Below the pieces are notes generated by a model, which saw only the letters and a program-made list of their open reading frames with translations, did no database searches and was not told where the DNA came from. Made by a program: the position numbers and the translations under genes. This document shows positions 1 to 8,460 of a stretch of DNA of 64,000 nucleotides, piece by piece. The first letter of the stretch is position 1, and each line of letters begins with the position of its first letter. Source of the stretch: Nocardioides alkalitolerans DSM 16699 (lineage in GTDB: Bacteria; Actinomycetota; Actinomycetes; Propionibacteriales; Nocardioidaceae); the NCBI RefSeq assembly GCF_000426525.1, contig NZ_KE384533.1, positions 474,562-538,561 on the forward strand. The letters are read 5' to 3'.

Positions 1-1
1 C

Positions 2-337
2 GAGCAGGCCGTCGACGCGGCCCGCGACCTCGACGTCGACGCCGGCGTGCGGCTGATGTGCGAGACCCCCAGCGCCGACGAGCGCGAGGAGCTGGAGGAC
101 GCGATCGCCCAGGGCCAGGACTACACGGGCGACGACGACCTCGCGCTCGCCTTCGAGGTCCGCGACGCCGCCGACGGGCCCGAGGGCTCCGTGCGCATCG
201 ACGTCGAGGGCGACCAGGCCGAGCTGGAGGGCGCGACCATGGAGATCGAGCTCACCGTCGTCCAGGAGGGCGACCGCTCCTGCATCGACGAGGTCGAGAT
301 CCTCGACGGCACGGCCCCCGACGGCTACGACGACTGA
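2..337 (+). CDS. C-terminal end of a hypothetical acidic protein (5' truncated)
   Basis: The reading frame is open from the first full codon of the window to a TGA at 335-337, so the gene starts outside. The visible 111 residues are very acidic, have one Cys early and one late (in a CETPS and a SCIDEVE context) that could form a disulfide, and include an alternating beta-type stretch. This resembles the end of a small secreted or lipoprotein domain, but I do not recognise the family. The next gene starts 16 bases later on the same strand, so they may be cotranscribed. Confidence 0.6.
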   Translation, partial: EQAVDAARDLDVDAGVRLMCETPSADEREELEDAIAQGQDYTGDDDLALAFEVRDAADGPEGSVRIDVEGDQAELEGATMEIELTVVQEGDRSCIDEVEILDGTAPDGYDD

Positions 338-353
338 CCCGGCGCGGCGACCC

Positions 354-764
354 GTGAGCGACCGGGCGGGCGACCGGGCGGGCGACTGGGCGACCCGCGC
401 GCTGCTCGTGCTGACGGCGGCGCCGTTCCTGGCGCTCGTCGTCTCGTTCGGCCTCGGCACGACCCGTCGGCTGGTGAGCCTCCTGCTCGACGCCAACCCC
501 GTCGTCGGGGTCGCCGCCGTGGTCTGGCTGGGCACGCCGGTGCTGCTGGTCGCGGCCGTGGCCGCGCTGCGTCGTACGCCGTGGCCGCTCGTCGCCACCG
601 CGACCCTGCACGTCACCGCCCTCGCCGTGCTCGGCGCGCGCTACGGCCACCTGCTGCCGTGGCCTGCGTGGGCGTACGGCGCCGCGACCGCCGCCGTGGC
701 CGTCGCGGTCGCCGCGCTGGCGGCGGTCAGGACACCGTCGACAGCAGCTGGGTCGCGCGGGTGA
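354..764 (+). CDS. Small integral membrane protein, unknown function
   Basis: The gene encodes 136 residues from a GTG start that follows the preceding stop by 16 bases. No clear ribosome binding site is seen, so translation may be coupled. Hydrophobic segments near residues 17-38, 48-70, 77-95 and 100-123 suggest four membrane helices joined by short Arg-containing loops. No enzymatic motif is visible. Its 3' end overlaps the 3' end of the convergent HelD gene by 38 bases (727-764), an unusually long tail-to-tail overlap. The function cannot be inferred. Confidence 0.7.
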   Translation: MSDRAGDRAGDWATRALLVLTAAPFLALVVSFGLGTTRRLVSLLLDANPVVGVAAVVWLGTPVLLVAAVAALRRTPWPLVATATLHVTALAVLGARYGHLLPWPAWAYGAATAAVAVAVAALAAVRTPSTAAGSRG

Positions 765-3006
765 GCACCACGTAGAGCGTCGCGCGCCCGGTCATCGACT
801 CGTCCTCGATCTCCTGCGGACGCACCACCACGATGCCGTCGAACTCGAGGCCCTTGGTGTCGAGGCCGGTGAGCACGACGACGCGGTCGGTGCCGCTGGG
901 CGCGACGGCGGAGTCGACCGCCGCGGCCGCCGACGGCGCGTCGGCCGCCAGCTCGGACCAGCCCGCGAGCCAGGCGTTGACCTCGGAGCGGCGCGCCGCG
1001 GGCACGACGATGCCGACGGTGCCGGCCACCTCGCCGGCCAGCCGCACGACCTCGGCCCGCACGGCCGCCTCGAGGTCGACCTCCGCCACGCCGTCGACCT
1101 CCACGGGCGGCACCCCGGTGCGGCGCACCGCGTCGGGCAGGTCGGCGTCGAGGCCGACCCGCTCGGCGTATGCCGCGGCGTACGCGTAGATCTCGGCCGA
1201 GTTGCGGTAGTTCGTCGAGAGGTGGAACGCGTGCTCGACCTTGCCCGAGAGCGCCTCGGCGCGCGCGGCGGCGGACTCCTCCGGCACGGGCCACGACGAC
1301 TGGGCGGGGTCGCCGACGATGGTCCAGGACGCGGTGCGGCCGCGGCGGCCGACCATGCGCCACTGCATCGGCGTGAGGTCCTGCGCCTCGTCGACGAGCA
1401 CGTGGGCGTAGCCGTCGTCCTCGATGCGGTGGGTCGGCGCCGACCAGGCGCGCCCGCTCGGGGCGTACTCCCGGTCGGAGGCCGTCGTCAGCTCGACCAG
1501 GTCGACGCCGCCCTCGGCGGCGGTGAGCACGTCGTCGAGCTGGGTGTCGGTGTCGGTGGCCGCGGGCACGTCGCCGAGCGTGTAGCGCAGCTCGTCGATG
1601 AGCGCGACGTCCTCGATCGAGAGGCCGGCGCCGGTGCGGACGTCGATCGGGCCCGTGCCCCACGACTTCACGAGGAGGCGCTGCTCCTCCGCGTCGAGGA
1701 CGCCGTCACCCACGCGGGCGAGCAGCTCGGGGTCGCGCAGCCACGTGAAGACGTCGACGGCGCTGAGCGGCGGCCACCAGCTCGTCGCGAAGTCGACGAA
1801 GGCGGCGTTGTCGAGCATGTCCTCGTCGAAGAACTCGCGGCCGAGGTCGCGTCCGCGCTCGCTGCGCACCTGGCGCCACATCGCGTCGAGCAGCGTGCGG
1901 GGCACGCGGGAGAGCTGGCGGTTGCGCAGGCCCTGGCTCATGAGCTGGCGGCGCACGCGCCCGAGCACGCCGCGGTCGAGCACGATCTTGTTGTCGCGCC
2001 AGAACACGCTGAACTCGGCCGGCGACCCGGGGGCCTGCTGCCGCGCCGTACGGCGCACGACCTCGGCCATGCGGGCCGAGCCCTTGACGTCGGCCACCTG
2101 GGGCTCGTCGTGGCGGTTCGCGCGGATGCCGCCGACGACCTCGCCGAGGGAGCGCAGCGCCACGGCGGTCTCGCCGAGGCTCGGCAGGACCCGCTCGATG
2201 TAGCGCATGAACACGCCGCTCGGGCCGATGACGAGCACGCCGCCCGACTCGAAGCGCCGCCGGTCGGAGTAGAGGAGGAACGCGGCGCGGTGCAGCGCCA
2301 CGACCGTCTTGCCGGTGCCCGGACCGCCCGAGATCGACACGACGCCCTTGGCGGGGGCGCGGATCGCCTTGTCCTGCTCCGCCTGGATCGTGGCGACGAT
2401 GGAGTGCATGGAGCGGTCGCGCGCCCGGGAGAGCTGCGCCATCAGCGCGCCCTCGCCGATGATCGGCAGCGCGCGGCCCCGCTCCTCCTCGACGGCCAGC
2501 GCGTCGGCGTCGAGCAGCTCGTCCTCGACCCCCAGCACGGTGCGCCCGCTGCTGCGCAGCACGCGGCGTCGTACGACGCCCTGGGGCTCGGCCGCGGTGG
2601 CCTGGTAGAACACGGCGGCCGCGGGGGCGCGCCAGTCGATGAGCAGCGTGTCGTGGTGCTCGTCGCGCAGGCCGATGCGGCCGATGTAGCGGGGCTGCAC
2701 GTCGCGCTCGGAGGTCAGGTCGAGGCGGCCGAAGACGAGGCCCTCGTGGGCCGCGTCGAGCTGGGCCATGCGCTTGGCGGCCTGGAAGACCATCGCGTCG
2801 CGCTCGACGAGACCGCCCTCGTGGCCGAGCTTGCCGCGGGCGTGGCCCTCGTCGGCGATCTCCTTGGCCCGCCGCGCGGAGTGCACGATCTCGCCGTGCA
2901 CGCGGTCGACGACGGCCTGCTCGGTCGCGACCTCGCGGGTCTCCAGGTCCTCGGCCGGGGCCTGGGTCTCCTGCTGCGAATGCTCGTGCGATGGGTCCTG
3001 CGTCAC
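727..3006 (-). CDS. helD: HelD-type RNA polymerase recycling ATPase (UvrD/Rep-like superfamily 1)
   Basis: This 759-residue protein has the actinobacterial (class II) HelD layout. A charged helical N-terminus (about residues 15-75) carries the repeated AKRMAQLDAAHEGLVFGRLDL-type region. Walker A GGPGTGKT lies at about 225-232. The VDEAQDLTPMQW box and the late GLDTKGLEFD and VVLTRATQ helicase motifs follow. Known family members bind RNA polymerase, clear stalled or nucleic-acid-bound enzyme using ATP, and can protect against rifamycins (HelR in Streptomyces). The GTG at 3006 is chosen because GGAGGG sits six bases upstream. The upstream extension to 3186 has no family similarity. The gene diverges from the transglutaminase-like gene. 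Confidence 0.9.
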   Translation of the reverse strand: MTQDPSHEHSQQETQAPAEDLETREVATEQAVVDRVHGEIVHSARRAKEIADEGHARGKLGHEGGLVERDAMVFQAAKRMAQLDAAHEGLVFGRLDLTSERDVQPRYIGRIGLRDEHHDTLLIDWRAPAAAVFYQATAAEPQGVVRRRVLRSSGRTVLGVEDELLDADALAVEEERGRALPIIGEGALMAQLSRARDRSMHSIVATIQAEQDKAIRAPAKGVVSISGGPGTGKTVVALHRAAFLLYSDRRRFESGGVLVIGPSGVFMRYIERVLPSLGETAVALRSLGEVVGGIRANRHDEPQVADVKGSARMAEVVRRTARQQAPGSPAEFSVFWRDNKIVLDRGVLGRVRRQLMSQGLRNRQLSRVPRTLLDAMWRQVRSERGRDLGREFFDEDMLDNAAFVDFATSWWPPLSAVDVFTWLRDPELLARVGDGVLDAEEQRLLVKSWGTGPIDVRTGAGLSIEDVALIDELRYTLGDVPAATDTDTQLDDVLTAAEGGVDLVELTTASDREYAPSGRAWSAPTHRIEDDGYAHVLVDEAQDLTPMQWRMVGRRGRTASWTIVGDPAQSSWPVPEESAAARAEALSGKVEHAFHLSTNYRNSAEIYAYAAAYAERVGLDADLPDAVRRTGVPPVEVDGVAEVDLEAAVRAEVVRLAGEVAGTVGIVVPAARRSEVNAWLAGWSELAADAPSAAAAVDSAVAPSGTDRVVVLTGLDTKGLEFDGIVVVRPQEIEDESMTGRATLYVVLTRATQLLSTVS

Positions 3007-3080
3007 CGTGCGCCCTCCGTGCCGGAACTGCTGCGCCACGGGGCTCCGGTCACCCCGACCGGCCGTTGGACGCAAGCAGG

Positions 3081-3133
3081 CAAGATTACCCGCCCGGCGC
3101 GACCTGGGCGCTACGGCGCCGCAGGTGATCTTG
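3081..3133. promoter_or_regulatory. Imperfect inverted repeat in the divergent helD/transglutaminase intergenic region
   Basis: CAAGATTACCCGC at 3081-3093 is nearly complementary to GCAGGTGATCTTG at 3121-3133, with two mismatches and a 27-base spacer. The sequence lies between two divergent genes, so it may mark back-to-back promoters or an operator. I did not find the rifampicin-associated element described upstream of Streptomyces helR. Confidence 0.35.
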
Positions 3134-3163
3134 TTCTCCTGCCTGACACACGCGCAGGACACA

Positions 3164-3991
3164 ATGGCGCCCGTGAAGCGAGACATGGGGTGCCACCTCG
3201 AGATCGACGTGATCGACCCGACCGACCTGGAGCTGCAGGTCGCGGTGAGCGGCTACGCCCCCGACCAGGTCAACGAGTTCCTCAACGTCACCCTCAACGG
3301 CTGGCAGGTCGACGTCCAGGAGGTGCGGGACCCCTCCGGCGGCCGCATCCACATGCTGCGACCCGGTCGTGGCCACCTCGTCGTCGACTACAACGCCACC
3401 GTGTGGGGCAACGTCGCGCCGGCGCGCGCCGCGGCGTACGAGCGCTCCCTCTACCTGCGGCCCAGCCGCTACTCCGAGGCCGACAAGTTCTTCGGCTACG
3501 CCGCGACCGAGTTCGCCGAGGTGATCCAGGAGCACGGCGACGCGCCCGAGGTGCTGCTGCCTCGCGTGGCCGCCTGGGTGGGGGCCCGGCTCGACTACGT
3601 GCCCGGCAGCAGCGACCCGATCGACGGCGCGACCGACACCCTGCTCGCCGGCGCGGGCGTCTGCCGCGACTACAGCCACCTCACCGTGGCGCTGCTGCGG
3701 GCGCTCGGCGTGCCGGCGCGGCTGGCGGCCGTCTACGCCCCCGGCTGCGAGCCCATGGACTTCCACGCCGTCGCCGAGGCGCTCGTGGGCGACACCTGGT
3801 ACGCCGCGGACGCCACCTGCCTCGCCCCCCGCTCCAGCCTCGTGCGCATCGCCACCGGCCGCGACGCCGCCGACACCGCCTTCTGCGACAACCACGGCGG
3901 CAACATCCAGCTCAACGTCACCCAGGTGACGGCCATCGTCGACGGGCCGCTGCCCTACGACGACCTCTCCGAGCTGGTGCCGATCACCTGA
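3164..3991 (+). CDS. Transglutaminase-like cysteine protease-fold protein
   Basis: This 275-residue protein has a beta-rich N-terminal half (about 1-130, the usual N-terminal domain of bacterial transglutaminase-like proteins) and a transglutaminase core. The catalytic triad is readable: Cys in GAGVCRDYSHL, His in MDFHAVAEAL, and Asp in WYAADATCLAP. There is no signal peptide, so it is probably cytoplasmic. Members hydrolyse or transfer amide bonds, but substrates are mostly unknown. The ATG at 3164 has AGGA a few bases upstream. A GTG nine bases downstream in frame is a weaker alternative. It diverges from helD across 157 bases. Confidence 0.85.
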   Translation: MAPVKRDMGCHLEIDVIDPTDLELQVAVSGYAPDQVNEFLNVTLNGWQVDVQEVRDPSGGRIHMLRPGRGHLVVDYNATVWGNVAPARAAAYERSLYLRPSRYSEADKFFGYAATEFAEVIQEHGDAPEVLLPRVAAWVGARLDYVPGSSDPIDGATDTLLAGAGVCRDYSHLTVALLRALGVPARLAAVYAPGCEPMDFHAVAEALVGDTWYAADATCLAPRSSLVRIATGRDAADTAFCDNHGGNIQLNVTQVTAIVDGPLPYDDLSELVPIT

Positions 3992-4006
3992 GGCGCGGGG
4001 CCCGGA

Positions 4007-4780
4007 TCAGCCCTTCCTCCTCCCGAGGAACGCCGTCATCGCCTCGCGGGCGGCGTCGGACCCGAACAGCCGCGCGCTCTGCTCCACGAGCCGCTCGCCG
4101 TCGGCGTCGATGCGCGCCAGCAGGTCGCGGTTGAGCAGGGCCTTCGTCTCGGCGAGCCCCTGGACGGCCCCGGTCGCGAGCGAGGCCACCACCTCGTCGA
4201 CCGCACCCTCGAGCTCGTCGGGCGCGACGGCCCGGGTCACGAGCCCGTACGACGCCGCCGCGGCCCCGTCGAACACCTCGCCGCCGAGCGCCACGAGGGC
4301 GGCGGCCCGGTCGGTGAGGCGGGGCAGGACGGTGAGCGAGATGACCGCCGGCGCCAGGCCGAGCTTCACCTCGGTGAGCGCGAAGGTGGCGTCGGTCGAG
4401 GCGAGCGCGACGTCGGCGGCGGCGATGATGCCCGTGCCGCCGGCGCGGACCGGTCCGGCCAGCACGGCCACGACGGGTTTCGAGTGCGCGACGATCCGGC
4501 GCTGGAGGGCCACGATCGCCCGGGCGCCCTCCTCCATCGGCGTCGTCGCGGCCTCGGACAGGTCGGCGCCGGCGCAGAAGACCCGGTGGGCCGACCGGAC
4601 GACGACGACCTTCGTGGTGGCGTCCGCGTCCGTGGCGTCGAGGTGGGCGCCCAGCTCGGTGATCAGGCGGCGGCTGAGCGCGTTGCGGTTGTGGGGCGAG
4701 TCGAGGGTGATCGTCGCGACCCTCCCGGCGCCGTCGGGCAGGTCGGCGTGGGTGAGGTGGACGAGCTCGGAGTCACTCAT
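4007..4780 (-). CDS. Enoyl-CoA hydratase/isomerase family protein (crotonase fold)
   Basis: This 257-residue protein has the crotonase core. The first oxyanion-hole region is HRVFCAGADLSE near residue 68 and the second is VRAGGTGIIAAAD near 110. It acts on acyl-CoA thioesters. The usual Glu pair of true enoyl-CoA hydratases is not obvious: the second-motif region reads TFALTEVKLGLAPAVIS, which keeps the E of the second acid. The exact reaction (hydration, isomerisation or decarboxylation) is therefore open. A CAGGAT box (4792-4787) lies six bases before the ATG with no ribosome binding site, which suggests a leaderless transcript. Unlinked crotonases like this could serve the acyl-CoA operon at 22.9-32.4 kb, which has no hydratase of its own. 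Confidence 0.85.
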   Translation of the reverse strand: MSDSELVHLTHADLPDGAGRVATITLDSPHNRNALSRRLITELGAHLDATDADATTKVVVVRSAHRVFCAGADLSEAATTPMEEGARAIVALQRRIVAHSKPVVAVLAGPVRAGGTGIIAAADVALASTDATFALTEVKLGLAPAVISLTVLPRLTDRAAALVALGGEVFDGAAAASYGLVTRAVAPDELEGAVDEVVASLATGAVQGLAETKALLNRDLLARIDADGERLVEQSARLFGSDAAREAMTAFLGRRKG

Positions 4781-4862
4781 GCGGCGATCCTGCCAGTGAT
4801 GCTGTCAGGGTCGGAAGGGGTGGCGGGTGGGGTGGGGTGGGCGCTCGCGTCGGCGGGCGCGG

Positions 4863-4921
4863 GAGTGTGGCGGACCGATGCACGTCCGGCGCCGCCGGAT
4901 CCGCATGCGTCCGCCACACTC
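4863..4921. repeat. 59-bp intergenic palindrome
   Basis: GAGTGTGGCGGAC at 4863-4875 pairs perfectly with GTCCGCCACACTC at 4909-4921. The inner bases also pair, with a few mismatches (GATGC with GCATG, TCCGGCG with CGCCGGA). It lies between the 3' end of the AEC transporter gene and the start of the crotonase, so it could terminate transporter transcription. No T-run follows. It is one of several intergenic palindromes in this window. Confidence 0.75.
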
Positions 4922-4980
4922 GGCCGCCGGGGTCGCCGCCCCGACCCGACCCCCGGGCGCCCGACCCCGTGCCGTGCCCC

Positions 4981-5910
4981 TCAGGCCAGCAGGGCCGCGA
5001 TGAGCGTGACCGCGGGCACCGACAGCACCGTCGTCAGGAACACCACGTCGCGGGCGAGCGTGATGCCCCGGTCGTAGCGGGTCGCGTGCACGAAGACGTT
5101 CTGCGCCGTCGGCAGCGCCGAGAGCACCGTGACCGCGAGCAGGGCCGTGCCGTCGAGGTCGAGCACGAACCGCCCGACCGCCCACGCGACGAGCGGCTGC
5201 AGCACCAGCTTGAGGCTCGTGATGAGCGCGAGCTCGGGGCCGTTGGCGAGGCTGGGGCGGGGGCCGAGGCGGAGGTAGACGCCGTACGCGAGGAGCATCG
5301 ACGGCACCGCCATCGCGGCGAGCAGCTCGAGCGGGTCGTGCACGGGCCGCGGCAGCTCGATGTCGGTGGCGGCGAGGAAGAGGCCGAGCAGCGAGCCGAC
5401 CGTCAGGGGCGTGCGCACCGGGCGGCTGACGATCTTCAGCCACGAGGGGCGCACGTCGGCGACCGCGACGTCCATCACCGTGAGGGCCAGCGGCTGCAGG
5501 ATCAGCAGCTGCATGAGCAGCACGGGCGCGACGTACGCCGCGTCGCCCAGCACGTAGGCCGCGATCGGGAGCCCGAGGTTGCCGGCGTTGACGTACGCCG
5601 CGCACAGCGACCCCACGACGGTGTGGGCGAGGTCCCGCTTGAGCACGAACCGCGCGACGACCACGTAGACGACCGCCGTCACGAGGACGCCCGCGGCGGA
5701 GGCGACGAGGGTGCGGGAGAGGACCTCGCCGATGTCGGCGTCCTCGAGCACGGTGATGAGGAGGGCGGGCGAGGCGACGTAGAAGGCCAGCAGCGACAGC
5801 GCGCGCTGGCCGGCGAGGTCGATGATGCCGAGATGGGCGAGCAGCATGCCCACCGCGATGAGCACGGTGATCGTCGCGAATCCCTCGAGCACCGCTATCA
5901 CCGACGGCAC
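4981..5910 (-). CDS. AEC (auxin efflux carrier) family membrane transporter
   Basis: This 309-residue protein has about ten hydrophobic segments in the five-plus-five arrangement of AEC permeases. The family hallmark NAGNLGLPIAAYV sits in the first half, and a second-half helix carries ALPTAQNVFVHA. Bacterial members export or import small carboxylates such as malate or malonate, but the substrate here is unknown. The GTG at 5910 gives the normal family length. The longer upstream reading has no similarity and would run through the divergent promoter of the molybdoprotein gene. Confidence 0.85.
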   Translation of the reverse strand: MPSVIAVLEGFATITVLIAVGMLLAHLGIIDLAGQRALSLLAFYVASPALLITVLEDADIGEVLSRTLVASAAGVLVTAVVYVVVARFVLKRDLAHTVVGSLCAAYVNAGNLGLPIAAYVLGDAAYVAPVLLMQLLILQPLALTVMDVAVADVRPSWLKIVSRPVRTPLTVGSLLGLFLAATDIELPRPVHDPLELLAAMAVPSMLLAYGVYLRLGPRPSLANGPELALITSLKLVLQPLVAWAVGRFVLDLDGTALLAVTVLSALPTAQNVFVHATRYDRGITLARDVVFLTTVLSVPAVTLIAALLA

Positions 5911-5925
5911 GCTACCCACCCCGAC

Positions 5926-5952
5926 CCATCCGGAACGCCCCGCGTCCCGAAC
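5926..5952 (+). promoter_or_regulatory. Predicted SigK promoter, leaderless, for the sulfite-oxidase-like gene
   Basis: CCATCC at 5926-5931 and CCGAAC at 5947-5952 are separated by 15 bases. The mycobacterial SigK consensus, as I recall it, is CCATCC followed by CCGAAT. The same boxes with the same spacing precede the fasciclin gene at 9401-9427, and both share an 11-base GACCCATCCGG block. The ATG at 5960 is seven bases after the -10 box, so the mRNA probably begins at the start codon. Confidence 0.7.
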
Positions 5953-5959
5953 ACCCCAC

Positions 5960-7648
5960 ATGGCGAACACCACACGGGCGCGACGCGGCGTCCCCACCCT
6001 CCTGGCAGCGGTCGGCGGCGTGCTGGCCACGCTCGTCGGGATGGCGGTCGGCCACCTCGTGGCCTCGTTGCTCGACCCGGCGGCCTCCCCGGTCCTCGCG
6101 GTCGGCTCGACCGTCATCGACGCCACCCCCACCCCCGTGAAGGAGTGGGCGGTCGCCGAGTTCGGTACGGCGGACAAGCCGATCCTCATCGGGTCGGTGA
6201 TGGTCGTGACGCTGATCCTGGCCGGGATCGCCGGCATCCGGGCGCGCACGCACTTCCGTCAGGGCCTCGCGATCCTGCTCGTGCTCGTGGCGCTCGCCGG
6301 GGCCGCGGCCCTGATCCGGCCCACCGCCGGCCCGCTGGACGTCGTGCCCGCCCTGGTGACGGCCCTCGTCGGCGCCCTGGCGCTCGCCTGGTTCATGCGC
6401 ACGCTCAACGAGGCCGTCGCCCTGCAGTCCGGCGCCCACAGCGGCGCGCCGACGGCGACCACCCCGGGCACGACCGACAAGACCGAGGGCGCGGCCCCGA
6501 GCCACCCGATGGTCGACGCGACCCCGGGCGAGACCGCCCCCGCCGGCGGCGCCCACGCGGCCACCGACACCGACCCGGCCCCCGCCCGCGGCGGTCGTCC
6601 GACCCGACGCGGCGTGCTCGTCGCCTCCGGCGTCCTGGCGGTCACGGCCGTCGCCGCCGGCGCGGTCGGCCAGTGGATCGGCAACGTCCGCACCCGCATC
6701 TCCGACATCGTGCTCCCGAAGCCGCAGGACCCCGCGGCCGCGCTCCCGGACGCCCTCGACGTCGACGGCATCTCGCCCTTCCGCACCCCGAACGACGAGT
6801 TCTACCGCGTCGACATCAACCTCACGGTGCCCGTCGTCGACCAGGACGAGTGGACCCTCACCATCGACGGCGACGTCGACAACGAGGTCACGATCACCTG
6901 GGACGAGCTGCTCGACATGCCGATGGTCGAGCGCGACATCACGATGACCTGCGTCTCGAACGACGTCGGCGGCAAGTACGTCGGTGCCGCCCGCTGGCTC
7001 GGCGTGCCCCTGCAGGACATCCTCGACCTGGCGGGCGTCGGTGGCAGCGCCGACCAGCTGCTCTCCACCGCCGTCGACGGCTTCACGATCTCCACGCCCC
7101 TCGAGGTCGCCACCGACGGCCGCGACGCGCTGGTCGTCGTGGGCATGAACGGCGAGCCCCTCCCCCGCGAGCACGGCTTCCCGGTCCGCCTGATCATCCC
7201 GGGCATCTACGGCTACGTGGGCTCCACGAAGTGGCTCACCAAGCTCACCCTGACGACGTACGACGACGTCGACTCCTACTGGACCGAGCGCGGCTGGGCG
7301 ACCGAGGGCCCGATCAAGATCTCGTCGCGCATCGACGTGCCGAGGGCCGGCGACGAGGTCTCGTCCGGGTCGACCGTGATCGCCGGCGTCGCCTGGGCGC
7401 AGCAGCGCGGCGTCGACGTGGTCGAGATCCAGATCGACGGCGGCCCCTGGACCCCGGTCGAGATGGGCCCCGACGCGGGCGTCGACTACTGGCGCCAGTG
7501 GTACTACGAGTGGGAGGCCGAGACGGGCTCGCACGCCGTCACGGTGCGCGTGACCGACAGCGAGGGCGAGGTCCAGACCGACGCCCGGGCCATGCCGTTC
7601 CCCAACGGTTCCAGCGGTCTGCACACGCGCCGCATCATCGTGAGCTGA
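5960..7648 (+). CDS. Membrane-anchored sulfite-oxidase-family molybdopterin oxidoreductase
   Basis: This 562-residue protein starts with about four membrane helices (roughly 10-37, 73-95, 98-118, 123-147). A Pro/Thr/Ala-rich linker and a fifth hydrophobic stretch after a twin Arg (about 200-228) follow. The oxidoreductase molybdopterin domain covers about 250-430, with the molybdenum-ligand Cys at about 331 in TMTCVSN. A C-terminal dimerisation Ig-like domain covers about 455-560. The catalytic part should face the cell exterior and oxidise or reduce a small substrate such as sulfite, a sulfoxide or another oxyanion. No haem domain is present, so the electron partner is unknown. The putative SigK promoter places it with the fasciclin/sigK locus. 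Confidence 0.88.
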   Translation: MANTTRARRGVPTLLAAVGGVLATLVGMAVGHLVASLLDPAASPVLAVGSTVIDATPTPVKEWAVAEFGTADKPILIGSVMVVTLILAGIAGIRARTHFRQGLAILLVLVALAGAAALIRPTAGPLDVVPALVTALVGALALAWFMRTLNEAVALQSGAHSGAPTATTPGTTDKTEGAAPSHPMVDATPGETAPAGGAHAATDTDPAPARGGRPTRRGVLVASGVLAVTAVAAGAVGQWIGNVRTRISDIVLPKPQDPAAALPDALDVDGISPFRTPNDEFYRVDINLTVPVVDQDEWTLTIDGDVDNEVTITWDELLDMPMVERDITMTCVSNDVGGKYVGAARWLGVPLQDILDLAGVGGSADQLLSTAVDGFTISTPLEVATDGRDALVVVGMNGEPLPREHGFPVRLIIPGIYGYVGSTKWLTKLTLTTYDDVDSYWTERGWATEGPIKISSRIDVPRAGDEVSSGSTVIAGVAWAQQRGVDVVEIQIDGGPWTPVEMGPDAGVDYWRQWYYEWEAETGSHAVTVRVTDSEGEVQTDARAMPFPNGSSGLHTRRIIVS

Positions 7649-7752
7649 CCTCCAGCCGGCTCGCCCCGGGCGCTCCCGCGAGCGCCCGCCCCGACCCCCG
7701 TCCACCCGGTGCCGACCGGGTGTGCGGGGGTCGTCTGCCTACCGTGGCGGGC

Positions 7753-8460
7753 ATGATCTGCCGCGCGCCCGACCCCCTCGAGGGTCACCCCGCGCCTCCG
7801 TCCGCCGGAGCGCCGGCGTCCGGCGCACCGCTCCTCGCGACGCGGTTGCGCCCCCTGACGGCCGCCGACCTCGGACCCCTGGCCCGCGCCCAGCGACGCC
7901 ACTTCCCCGGCAACGTCATCGGCCGCTTCGGCGACCCCCTGCACACCACCTACCTGCGCTCCTTCCTCGGCACGCCCACCGCGACCGCCGTCGTGGCCGA
8001 GAGCGTCGACGGCCCCGTCGGCTACGCCCTCGGCGTGCTGGGCACCGTCGAGCACCGCGCCCGGGTCCGGCGTCGGTACGGCGTCGCCCTGCTCGTGGCC
8101 GCCGTGCTGGCGGTCGTGCGGCACCCGCGTCTGGGCACCGGGATGCTGCGGCGGCGGTGGGCGCTGCGGTCGGCGGCCCGGGCCTCCTCGGGCCCCGCGG
8201 CCCCCGTCGACACCCGCCGGCTCGCGGTGCTCTCGCACGTCGCCGTCGAGGCGCCCGCCCGCGGCACCGGCACGGCCGCCCGGCTCGTCGACGACTTCCT
8301 CGACCGGGCCCGGCGGGCGCGCTGCGACGCCGCGGTCCTCGCCGTACGGCGGGACAACACCCGCGCCCTCGCCTTCTACGAGAAGCACGGTTGGCGGAGG
8401 GTGGCCGAGCGCAGCACCTTCGACGGCCGTGACCTCTGCCTCTACGAAAGGGAGCTGTGA
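7753..8460 (+). CDS. GNAT-family N-acetyltransferase
   Basis: This 235-residue protein has GNAT motif A in the HVAVEAPARGTGTAARL region (near 160-180) and the typical C-terminal ALAFYEKHGWRR segment that packs on acetyl-CoA. A hydrophobic, Arg-rich insertion (about 105-140) in the middle is atypical. The acceptor is unknown. A TACCGT box at 7740-7745 lies seven bases before the ATG without a ribosome binding site, suggesting leaderless expression. The last four bases overlap the start of the following lipoprotein gene, so the two genes are translationally coupled. Confidence 0.85.
   Translation: MICRAPDPLEGHPAPPSAGAPASGAPLLATRLRPLTAADLGPLARAQRRHFPGNVIGRFGDPLHTTYLRSFLGTPTATAVVAESVDGPVGYALGVLGTVEHRARVRRRYGVALLVAAVLAVVRHPRLGTGMLRRRWALRSAARASSGPAAPVDTRRLAVLSHVAVEAPARGTGTAARLVDDFLDRARRARCDAAVLAVRRDNTRALAFYEKHGWRRVAERSTFDGRDLCLYEREL

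Noticed and set aside
3007..3163. Rifampicin-associated element upstream of helD
   Set aside because: The expected GC-rich 19-base inverted motif known from Streptomyces is not present. Only an imperfect CAAGAT dyad is seen.
1222..4134. Plus-strand frame of 970 codons across helD
   Set aside because: Translation is Arg/Ala/Gly/His-rich noise antisense to a clear HelD protein and running into the transglutaminase gene in another frame.
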